Shown here: positions 55,056 to 64,000 of the stretch, one piece after another
How positions within the stretch are numbered: position 1 is the stretch's first letter
Layout: each line of letters opens with the position of its first letter
NCBI GenBank assembly: GCA_964036195.1
Contig: OZ038459.1
Coordinates: 186,001-250,000 of the forward strand
Length of the DNA stretch: 64,000 nt
From: Sphaerolaimus hirsutus
Taxonomy: Eukaryota; Nematoda; Chromadorea; Monhysterida; Sphaerolaimidae
Direction: 5' to 3'
Translations under genes and position numbers: made by a program
Notes under the pieces: generated by a model
Database searches by the model: none
What the model saw: only the letters and a program-made list of their open reading frames with translations
Told to the model about the DNA's origin: nothing

Positions 55056-55231
55056 TGAGGGTACAGTATGATTCGCGCTCCCTACACATATTTACCATAT
55101 TGATTGCCTCGAATCAACTTTTTGGAAGTTTCATATATGTACAATATTTACAACAAAAAAAGTAAAAATAAGTTAAAATTTTCATTCTTATTTCACTCTA
55201 TTTAAAAGTTAAAGTGATCAACTGTTGCATA

Positions 55232-55990
55232 TCAGAGTTGAGAAAGTGTATATACACTTACCCGAAATACCCGGGTAACTGGGTATTTATATTTACGGTT
55301 ACGCTTACACTTTCATAAAATACCCGTACACGTTTTTACGCTTTCCTGGGCAAAATACCCAGATACAGTAAGTGTATTTTTTATTTTCAGATGGCCCTGT
55401 TTTAAGCATTTGAGAAAGCATAAAACAGGGTCATGTAAAAAAACTAACTGCACAGTGCACATGCAGTTATGCATTGAATGTAGGAAATATTGCAAATGTA
55501 CAAATGAGCACTAGCTCCAACCTTTGATCAGTACTCATGGTATTCTACAGTTGTAAAAAGGACAAGATCGATGTAAATTCAACAGCTGACCACAAAGTCA
55601 ACTGGCTTTTGCATTGACATTTGCTGCATGTCCATTTTTGCATTTAAACGGTGTGTATCACATTGCTTAATCAGTAAAATCTCATCTCTGAAAAAGTGCC
55701 ATTATTAGCAGGCAACTTCATACCACTGAATTTGTTACAGTCTGAAATGTTTCATAATTGGTAGTCAATGTGAAATAATGCATGAAAATGATAAATAAAT
55801 TGATCTAAATGTGAAAACAGCGATGCTCAACAGTGAGAGCTCTTTCTAAAAAAATTTTTACGCATACACTTTATTTACACTTTCCGAGGTATTTTAAAAA
55901 TACCTTACGCTTTTGGTATCCATACTCAAAATTTGGAAAGTGTATTTACGCTTACGCCTACACTTTCCAAAATACCCGTATCTTAACAAC
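55232..55990. mobile_element. hAT-like element, GCTTACGC family
   Basis: Ends CAGAGTTGAGAAAGTG and ATCTTAACAACTCTG; flanks TTGCATAT/TCGTATAT (6 of 8). ACGCTTACACTTTCC and AAATACCCGG words at both ends. Confidence 0.8.
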
Positions 55991-56539
55991 TCTGTCGTAT
56001 ATTCAAAAGGGGGGGGGGGCTCATTCGCGAAAGATGTTGGAATGGTGTTTTTAAGGGCGCCATAGAATACAGTTTAACATGTCGCTACTTGTTTCCTATT
56101 CTGTGACGCCGTTAACGAATGGCGCCATTCCATTTAGCAATGTGATAAATTATAACGTGATTTCACTTCCCCAACCGGTGCTTTTCAAACTTCACCCATC
56201 GTAATAATGTTGTATTTATATTCGTATTGTAGACGTTTATTTATTGTTAGTTGTTTTCCTAGTGTCTTTGCCACTCACACTCAACTTTGCCCAATAACTT
56301 TCCTCACATTTCTTCGCTGCCTTATTGCATTATTATCGTTTGACGCATTCCATTTGACAAATGAACAGTGTAAAGGAGTGATTAGAAAAAATATATAAAT
56401 GAAAATACCTAATTATTTTTAATGGAACATCTTTCATCACACCAATTATTCACATTCTATAACTAACTTGATGGCTCCTCCCACATGAACGTTTTTGCCC
56501 GCTCCTGGTGGCTCCTTGGCATGGTGCCATAAAAGCGCC

Positions 56540-57507
56540 ACAATGCGCGTGCGCACACTAGTTTACTGCCAGATTTCGGTAAACTCATAAATCGGCTTTG
56601 AACGCATTTGAGTTTACCGGGATCAGTTCTTCTTGATCTTCATCGACTGCAGTTGGGGACTTCCATTCCAAAAGTTCACAAGCGCCAAATCCAGAAAAAT
56701 CGAGTTAGCTGTGGATTCGACATCCACGTATAATTCTGCCCATTTTGGTAAAAAAATCAGTGTTATAGTCCATTTCGTTCCCGAGATACAGTGGTACCGT
56801 TTTGCAGAATTTTCATATCGAAAGTGCACATATCCATCTCAGATCCCCTATGAAAAACAGAACTATCATTTCGTAAGTGCACATATCCATGTCGGACCAC
56901 CGCAGTTTCATTTCATAAGTGCACATATCCAAAAAAAGTTTCATTTCCAAAAGTGCACGCGTGCTCCGGATCGCTCGCGAAAAGCCGGCCGGATTTCCCA
57001 TACAAAATAAAGTTTCATTTCCAAATGTGCATACGTGAATTTCCAAATTTATTTTGCTCTATAAATCGAGTACGGGTCTAAATATAGATCTGAAAATTTA
57101 GGTTTGTGTACTTCTCGAAAAGGGCTTTTCAGTGGTATAATTGGTTTTGCCCTGCGATGCACCGTTAGGAAGTTATTTACATTTCAAGTTCAAATTTACT
57201 CCTTATTTTGGGTGGTTTACAAAATACGACATAACTCCCAAAATATTTACCAGCCGACAAAATTTAGGGACACAAAAATTGTAGACAAATGTCCAAGATA
57301 TCTGAAAAGTGCAGGGCAAGCTTTGTCGCCCAAACATGGCGCTGCCGGGCCAGCGCCAAACTTTAAAATGCGATTTTGAAAAATCGAAAAATCTGGTTAT
57401 GTTAACTTTTGGAATGAAAGTCCCCAGTTGACAGACGTCTAATTGTAGAAAACTCAAATGCGTTCAAAGCCGATTTATGCGTTTAGCAAATCTTGCAGTC
57501 AAATAGT
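56540..57507. mobile_element. CTAGTTTACTGCCAGATTT-family element, about 970 bp
   Basis: Inverted ends TGCGCACACTAGTTTACTGC and its decayed inverse at 57480-57507; short relative at 29892-30087. The middle repeats AAGTGCACATATCCA several times (56820-57035). An open frame crosses it without a recognisable domain. Confidence 0.65.
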
Positions 57508-57762
57508 GTGCGCAGTGGCAATCGATGGCAAGGCCTTACACTTGTACTTTGGCGCGGCGGCATGGCCTTCTAACATTGCTACTTACAGCAAACCACCGAA
57601 CAATGCTAATGACCGATGAAAATATAGCGAGCAAGGGAAACTTTTCACGGTAAAAAATGCATAAACAATTTACAAACTTTGCCACACAATCCTTTGTCCA
57701 CGCCAGCAAAGTGTCGGTTACGTTTATTTTAACAGAAAAACGCTCGTTCGCCCAGCTGATCG

Positions 57763-57770
57763 TATAAATA
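57763..57770 (+). promoter_or_regulatory. TATA box of the six-cysteine secreted protein gene
   Basis: TATAAATA is followed 30-40 bases later by TCCAGTCAGG, an initiator-like site. A non-coding first exon would run from about 57800 to AACACAG|GTGTGA at 57846. The next acceptor, CCCTGCAG|GTAGAC (58295), lies 21 bases before the ATG. The 5' intron holds a foldback MITE. Confidence 0.5.
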
Positions 57771-57913
57771 GGCCGCACTCAAACAGCTGATCGAAACATC
57801 CAGTCAGGAAAGCAGCGCCAGAAATCAACCCAGCAACCCAAACACAGGTGTGAAATTCAATTGACCCAAAACGGTGTGCCCGATTTTGGCAGTTCCGCCC
57901 ATCGCATACTGGG

Positions 57914-58290
57914 GGCAGTCCCAAGCCCTGTAAATTTTCTGTAAAGTGCCCTGTAAAGTGTCAGTGAAGTCTAAATGTAAAGTCAAATGGAAAGTCAAAT
58001 GTCAATTGTCATAAATACAAAGTATCAAATGTAAAGTCAAATGTATCCAAATCGTATTTTGCATATCCAAATCTTATGTTGCAAAAAATATTTGGATACA
58101 AAAACATGAGCTTTGGATAAGATTTGGATACACAAATGACACTTAACTTTACATTTGACACTTTGAATGAAAATTTACACTTGATTTTGCATTTGACTTT
58201 ACGTTTGACACTTTATTTTACACTTTACAGGGCTTGGGACTGAAACCTGGTGCTAGTCCCAGACCCTGTAGAATGTCAAATGTCAAACCC
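57914..58290. mobile_element. Foldback MITE copy in the 5' intron of the secreted-protein gene
   Basis: GGGGGCAGTCCCAAGCCCTG at the left and CAGGGCTTGGGACTG at the right (58230-58245), then a second partial left end GGTGCTAGTCCCAGACCCTG (58251). Central TTTGGATACA words as in 28826-29205. Confidence 0.8.
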
Positions 58291-58316
58291 TGCAGGTAGA
58301 CTCGCTTCGGAGCAAA

Positions 58317-61300
58317 ATGCATTCTCTCCTACTTTTGTGCGTCTGCGCCGCGACTGCCTGTCTGGTTCAAGGCGGCCACGAGAAGTGGGCCTCATTTCCG
58401 GTCAGATTTGGGGGTGCAATTACCATATATCCTTGAATAAGACCTCCCCCTTGACCAACTCCCCCCTCCTAAAAACTCCCCCCTCTCGGCATTTGATATG
58501 TGTATCCACAATATGTATTTGAATGATTCGAATGCAAATGAACATGAATTTTAGCATGGATACCTTTTTTTGTAATTGTTGAACGGTTAAATACCTGTAT
58601 TACATGAGTTTACAGAATGTATTTATACAATGAATAAAGTGCAACTTCTGAGGAAAGAATAACTCCTCCCCTTGAAAAATATCCCCCCTTGAATAATATC
58701 CCCCCTTGAATAACTCCCCCTCCAAAAGGTCTGACGTAATAATAACTCCCCTGGGGTCTTATTCGAGGATATACGGTACATTGATTTTTTTTGGATTTTC
58801 GCTTAGATTTAGACGAGATTGCGATACGGACGAGATCTAAATGTGTCTGCGGTTTATAAGTATTCAACTTTCCATTCGTGATTGAAATTCCAATTTTTTT
58901 CCGCTGACAATGTGTACTTATGAAAGTCGATACCGTATTTCCTCGAAATACCCCCCCCCTTGAAATACCCCCCCCCCTCGTTTGACCCCCCCCCTCTCGA
59001 GACCACTATGAAACAATCACACCCCCCCTCGAAATACCCCCCCCAAATTGAGTGTAAAGGGAACGTACATGACAATAACTGTAGTTTGTGTTCTGTGTAC
59101 TGCAGAACACACGTTAAAACAATGTCGGTGTCACGTTAGAACAGTGCACATACCATCTACATACTAATATTAGTCTACAGAACCTTATAAATGGCGGTTT
59201 TTGTTGCATTTTTCGACGTCTGCGATCGTTTCAGACGACAATTTTGTACTTGGTTTTCAAAAATTTTCTTGTGAAATAATAACCCCCCCCCCTCGAAATA
59301 CCCCCCCCTCGTTTAAACCCCCCCCCCCCCCCCCCTCTCGGGACCACTATGAAACAATCACCCCCCGGAAATACGGTATTAGTGATTTTGAGTGAAAATT
59401 GGGGTGACATTTCTCAAAAATACTCACGTTTACGTTTTAAATTGGGAAAAGTACGTTTACTCATGTTTACTCATGAGTAAAAGTAAAAAATATATAATTT
59501 ACGTTTTCTGGACTCAGTGAGTGAGTGAAAATAAATACGGTACTTTTACGTATAGCTTGAAGAAGTTGGGTCCATGTTTTGCAAGCCTGCTACCCGCTCG
59601 CAGCTCTGAGAAGTGGCACCACACAGCCGACAGGTGCTTCAAGTCGCTCAGCGGCGCCGAGGAGAGCGAGCCGGCCACGTTGGCGGAAACTATCGCCGCC
59701 TTCGCCAACGGGCCCGCTGCAGACGCGCAAACTGCCGCAGACGAGTTGAAGGTGCTTTTTGCCTTCCACTATGCAATTAAATGTACACATCCCCCGGTAC
59801 CGTAAGACTCGAAAAACCAGTAAAATGCGGTATTTTTCAGAATTTTTATGTGGTGGCTGGATAGAATACTTCCTTGGGTATTATGGCGTACGTAAATACG
59901 TTTTTACCACTTTTATTTGTGAATATCGCCTCCCACCTTAGCCTAAGAACGTTTTTTATTATGAAAAATGTCTTCAAGCTGTCATGCAAGGCTAATACAC
60001 TACCGTGCAGAATAGTTGAGACTTTTCACACATAGAGAAACAGTAGGCTGGGGGTCCACCGCACTTTTTTGCTTCCCAATTTCTTGTCCCTTGCCCAATT
60101 TTGATGCTGTTTGAGTATGTTGGGGTTTGATGCTGGGGCTACTACAGAAAATTTTTGTTTGCTCAAATAATCCCCCAGGCCCAAGATAAGGGGGGTCTAT
60201 AAAAAGATGGTCAATAAATATATAACAAATGGGCAATCTGGATGAGTGTGTTTGAAGCTTAATAACTCAACCATTTCTGTGCTGATTTGAATCATTCAAC
60301 ACTTAAAATGATTGGGACAACATGTAAATTCTATTTTTGTGGTCGGTTTAGTGATGTCTAAACTATGTATGTCAATTTGACCCAGTTTTTGAACATGAAA
60401 AAAATAAATTTTTTGAACATGCTATCATATACTTTAGACAACGGGGATTCATTTAAAACAAAAATGAGTTCACTATCTCTTTCCTATCAAAAGTTATGGC
60501 ACTTCAAAGTTTTCAATGGTGTCTAAATATTTTATGCTTTTTTTTACTGGGGTTTGCAGCATCAAAATTTTGTTATTGTACAGTCTATAACATTCTTTAG
60601 ACAGAGAGAATTAATATGACAAAAACGTTTTTTCAATATCTCTTTCCAATCAAAATTTTAAGCACTTATAAACTTCCATTGTCATTCCATACAAAATAAT
60701 TGCACATTACTCATTCACAGTTGGGCCAACTTTTCTCCCTAATAGAGCAAAGCCATAACCTCAAATTTACACATCAAATAGCCCCACTCAGTAGTATGCC
60801 TACCCCCATTTCTGAGGTGCTGGCAATGGATGCAAAACTGCAGCAAAAATAAATAAATGCCACATTTCCATATATGCATTGCCATATGCTGTTCATGCTT
60901 AGAATGTTTTTTGCTGCACACAGAGCTCAGAAATGCAGGCGAGCAGTTCCCATGGTAAAATTTTTGTTAAAAAATGAACGTAGGAATTTGATATAGACTT
61001 TAAAGTGAGATACTGGGTGGCTACTGCCCAAAACAAGAAAAGTCTCAACTATTCTGAAACATGAACAAACTGAGTAAATATGTTTGTACACTACGAATAT
61101 ACGCAGATTTGAACTTGAGGGGCAGTCATCCTGGGCATGTGTAGTCAACCCCCCTGGGTACCCATGTATAGTATCCAAATGTTTTGCATATCAACCATTT
61201 CAAAATTCTGGCAAAATTAATCACGCAGCGCAAAAAGTCTCAACTATTCTGCACGGTAGTGTATATTGAAAAATGCAATGAAACATGCGTGAAAACTTGC

Positions 61301-61829
61301 AGGAACCAAGTGCCGAAGGTGTCGCCAAGTGGAGCGAATCTATCGCCTGTTGGAATGCCTTGGATGCGTCCATGCTGCGCTGCAATGCCGACGTCATTGA
61401 GAACTGCAACCTGGGGGCTGTGTGAGTTGACGCTCCACCACTTTTGCATATGCTCCGAGGAGAGCACAGTTTACATGCAAAAGCCTAATCGTTTACAATC
61501 TTTGATGAAAAAATTCTGGATTGAAAACCCCCTCCCTCGAATTAACCCCACCCCCCTCCCCTCGAATTGACCCCCACCACAAAATTTGCATGTGAAATTT
61601 AAAAAAAACCCTGGGTGTATTTCGAGGAAATACAGCACCTGATTGTGATAGCGATTCTGATTTTCTACAGCTAACAGCGTAACACCCCCACAGCTGCATG
61701 GGGCTCGGCCACAGTCCAGTGGACAGGACGCAAGCCCGCTGGCACTGCCAGGCACACTTGGAACGCAGCCAAACTGATCAGTTCGCCATCCGCATGCATG
61801 CTGCTTTCAGGATCAGGGAGGGGTACTGA
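58317..61829 (+). CDS. Secreted 156-residue protein with six cysteines, 4 coding exons
   Basis: Exons 58317-58384, 59604-59751, 61303-61421 and 61694-61829 join in frame (phases 2, 0, 2). Exon 1 is a signal peptide, MHSLLLLCVCAATACLVQGG. The mature part has six cysteines after the signal: TADRCFKS, SIACWN, MLRCNA, IENCNL, AVCMG and RWHCQA. Two segments are alike: EKWHHTADRCFKSL and AKWSESIACWNALD (KW-x(6)-C-x(2)-L). Exon 2 also has an Ala-rich, probably helical part. The protein ends FRIREGY. I do not recognise a family; the spacing does not fit insect odorant-binding proteins (no C-x(3)-C). The donor of exon 3, GCTGT|GTGAGT, is strong; without it a stop would follow at 61423. Introns hold a CCGTATT MITE and a Tc1-like element. 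Confidence 0.75.
58430..58779. mobile_element. CCGTATATCCTCGAATAAGAC-type MITE
   Basis: Left end TACCATATATCCTTGAATAAG, right end CTTATTCGAGGATATACGG followed by TA. Subterminal words TTGAATAACTCCCCC. Third variant of the CCGTAT group. Intron 1 of the secreted-protein gene. Confidence 0.75.
58933..59376 (+). mobile_element. CCGTATTTCCTCGAAATAC MITE (reference copy)
   Basis: TA|CCGTATTTCCTCGAAATACC to GGAAATACGG|TA, 444 bp. CCACTATGAAACAATCACCC near both ends; interior with GGTGTCACGTTAGAACAGTG and TAATATTAGTCTACAGAACC shared with the copies at 31192 and 46283. Its right end is followed at once by a GTTTACGT-hAT remnant (59377-59560). Confidence 0.92.
60003..61256. mobile_element. Tc1/mariner-like element, no transposase
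   Basis: Inverted ends CCGTGCAGAATAGTTGAGAC and the exact inverse, flanked by TA (60001-60002, 61257-61258). A second AAAAGTCTCAACTATTCTG lies inside near 61035. The interior shows ATTTGAATC and AAGTTATGGCACTTCAAA blocks related to 62650-63500. It ends 46 bases upstream of exon 3 of the secreted-protein gene. Confidence 0.85.
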
Positions 61830-62185
61830 GTCAGAGATGGTCAACTGCGATTGGACTGATGCCAATTTTGTGGGTGCATGTTGTTTTTGAGTGATTGGAA
61901 AGTGGGAAGTGGTATTTGAGTAAAGTTGGCCGTATTGAAACAAGTATTTCGACAGATCTTTTCATGTTTTCACTTACCTAAGTGCATGTCACATTGTTTT
62001 CTGTACTCTCAACTTAATTGCCATTTATAGCTTCATGCAATGCTTACCGCTTTTCCAATCAATTCTAGATTCCGGAAGAATTCTATTTATCATTCCTCAC
62101 ATAATATACTTATAATACGTTGAGTGATACTTTTTAGGTACATATCCTTATACAAGTGAAATGAAATGAAATGAAATGAAGTGTC

Positions 62186-62191
62186 AATAAA
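62186..62191 (+). terminator. Polyadenylation signal AATAAA of the secreted-protein gene
   Basis: Canonical AATAAA 357 bases after the TGA (61827-61829); a second copy at 62225-62230. A short (GAAAT)n tract precedes it at 62157-62180. Confidence 0.5.
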
Positions 62192-62391
62192 AGTTTGGTC
62201 TATGCTTCAGTTATGGACTCTATGAATAAATGTGAAAAAGACAAGAAGTTCTGGCAATTTTCTACCGGTCAAAACAAGTATTTGGCATGTGTTTGAGTAT
62301 TACACACATTACAAAGATACATAAATATAATGTGGGAGTTGCAGCTTGGCTGAAAAATTTAAAGTGAAAAGACAAATTCAGTGGCGACTAG

Positions 62392-63905
62392 TGATGGAAA
62401 AAGCGCCAAAAGCGCCATGGCGCAGTTCTGGACCTCTGCGCATAGGGGATTTTGAGGGTAGCATTTTGGGGGGGGGGGGGGTCGGCCCCCGAGCACGTGC
62501 TAATAACTAAGGAATGGCTTGGTGGAAAATGTTGAAATTTTGATATATTATAGTTTCAGGTCGGGGCTAATTACAAGTCCGAGGAAATTTCGCTACGACC
62601 CCCCTGACTGGAGATAGGGTGGGTCTATAAAAATGTCGTTTTTGCGAAATTTTTCGGTGTCGCTCAGAACATGTTAACTTTGGACAGCAATAACTCGGTG
62701 ATTTGTCAACCGATTTTTGTCGTTTAACTTTCATAAATATCACAACTGTTTGGAGAGTTCATTTCTGAGGTCAAATCGGTTATATTCAATTGTGTATATA
62801 TTGATTTTGCCGAATTTCCGGGTGTAAAATTTCGCGCAAATTTTTTTTGTTAGACATGCTATCTTATACTCCTGATCGAGAGAAACTCAAAAATAAAAAA
62901 ATGAGATCGATAGCTCTTTCCAATCAAAAGTTATGGCACTTCAAACTTTCGCCTTTCATCCACACAAATAACCACATGAAGAACTTCAAAACTCCATATC
63001 TGGACCATTTCTTGGCCGATTTTCATCAATAAGCACTTAAAATAATTGGAATAACCTGGAAATTTCGTTTTCGTTCTCTATTTATCTATATGTATTTTTA
63101 TCCTGATAATTACACAGAAGAATTTGCGTTGCTTTGTTGTACGGGAAATCTGATTGAATATATACATATGTAAATAGAAAACAAAAATGAAATGTTCAGG
63201 TTATTCCAATCATTTGAGGTGCTCATTGACGAAAATCGGCCAAGAAATCGTCCAGATATGGAGTTTTGAAGTTGCGTGCATTGTTCTTCATGTGGTTATT
63301 TGTGTGGATGGGAGGCGAAAGTTTCAAGTGCTTTAACTTTTGATTGGAAAGAGCTATCGATCTCATTTCTGTATTTTTGAGTTTTTCTCGATCAGGAGTA
63401 TAAGTTAGCATGCTCAAAAAGAATTTTTTGCAAGAAATTTTGCATTCCGAAGTTGGGCCAAATCGATATATAAAATATTAAATGTCACTGATTTGACCCA
63501 AAAAACGAACTCTCCAAACATTCATGATCATTTTAAAAGTCAAACGATAAAAATCTGTTGAGAAATGGGCAAGTTATTGAGGTGCAAAGTTTGCGTGTTC
63601 TGGGCGACACCCAAATTTTTTCGCAAAAAGTACGTTTTTATAGACCCACCCTATCTCCAGTCAGGGGTGTCGTAGCGAAATTTCCTCGGACTTGTAATTA
63701 GCCCCGACCTGAAACCATAATATATCAAAATTTCAACATTTTCCACCAAGCCGTTCCTTAGTTATGAGCACGTGCTCGGGGGCCGACCCCCCCCCCCCCT
63801 AAAATGCTACCCTCAAAATCCCCTATGCCTCTGCGTCAAGCGCAAATGGCGACAGACGACAATGACGCCAAACGCCAATAGTGCCATGACGCTTTTGTTT
63901 TGGCG
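62392..63905. mobile_element. Decayed GGCGCC-family copy hosting a large palindrome
   Basis: TAGTGATGGAAAAAGCGCC at the left; AGCGCAAATGGCG..GACGCTTTTG at the right. It was opened by the insertion 62441-63827. The right terminus is lost. Confidence 0.65.
62441..63827. mobile_element. 1.4-kb near-complete palindrome with 8-bp target duplication
   Basis: Ends CATAGGGGATTTTGAGGGTA and the exact inverse; perfect duplication CCTCTGCG (62433-62440, 63828-63835). The two arms (about 650 bp each) match almost throughout. Each encodes, inward, a similar 60-64-codon frame (TPDREKLKN..RSIALSNQKL). Confidence 0.9.
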
Positions 63906-63911
63906 CTCGTG

Positions 63912-64000
63912 AAGGTAATACGGTATGTACGTAGTATGAACACTGTTCTAACGTAACAATTCATTGATTTTAACGTGTGTTTTGCATTGCCCGAATCAGA
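63912..64000 (-). mobile_element. CCGTATT-type MITE cut by the window end
   Basis: GGTAATACGGTATG followed by GAACACTGTTCTAACGTAAC and TTTTAACGTGTGTTTTGCAT, the reversed interior of the family. Confidence 0.55.

Noticed and set aside
61423-61425. TGA as the end of the six-cysteine protein
   Set aside because: It overlaps a near-perfect donor GTGAGT. Splicing there joins in phase to 61694 and gives a further cysteine-containing exon with its own stop.
62847-63417. Paired 60-64-codon frames as real duplicated genes
   Set aside because: They are mirror images in the two arms of one palindromic element, so their similarity follows from the palindrome.

Overview
The window is animal nuclear DNA: about 64 kb of AT-rich, intron-rich and very transposon-dense sequence with one 200-base gap (9382-9581). 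No bacterial operon, phage, CRISPR array or intact transposase was seen. Four spliced genes were rebuilt by hand from signal peptides, GT..AG boundaries and reading-phase continuity. Their content (a ShK-type cysteine-rich secreted protein, a five-PAN/apple-domain secreted protein with a mucin-like threonine linker, and two lineage-specific genes) suggests an invertebrate. An ecdysozoan, perhaps a nematode with a large genome, is my best guess, but the phylum is inference only.

Layout. 1-4700: intergenic repeats. 4707-12212 (+): gene 1, a small secreted ShKT protein with a TATA box; one or more exons may be lost in the gap. 22228-15445 (-): gene 2, a single-pass membrane protein with a short outside end, a Cys-rich juxtamembrane stretch and a tyrosine-rich cytoplasmic tail; its last exon was not found. 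22.3-38.6 kb: about 16 kb of nested transposons with no gene I can support. 38657-54838 (+): gene 3, 18 exons, about 1157 residues, signal peptide plus five PAN domains separated by linkers, probably an extracellular matrix, cuticle or mucin-type protein. 57763-62191 (+): gene 4, a TATA-driven 156-residue secreted protein with six cysteines and an internally repeated KW-x(6)-C motif. 62.4-64 kb: a large palindromic element and the start of another repeat.

The rest is mostly non-autonomous DNA transposons. At least 14 elements have perfect 8-bp target-site duplications, and several more have 7 of 8, which is the signature of hAT-type elements. Their termini are short (TAGGGTTGG, TAGTGATG, CAGAGTTGTT, CAGGG...). 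Each family carries its own subterminal array of a short word: GGCGCC, GGCACC, GAACCG, CCCGA, GATCCC, AAACGTTT, GTTTACGT, GCTTACGC, TTTCCG, GCGATTTT and others. Insertions are nested up to four deep, and 'empty' paralogous sites elsewhere in the window confirm two insertions. A second class has TA duplications and CCGTATT ends with C-rich subterminal words. A third is a foldback element whose inverted ends carry a ready-made 5' splice site (CCCTGTAAA) and 3' splice site (TTTACAGGG).

The most striking observation is that one copy of this foldback element sits inside PAN domain 2 of gene 3. Splicing at its own end-encoded sites is the only pairing I found that keeps the frame and retains the PAN cysteine cluster, so the transposon appears to have become an intron.
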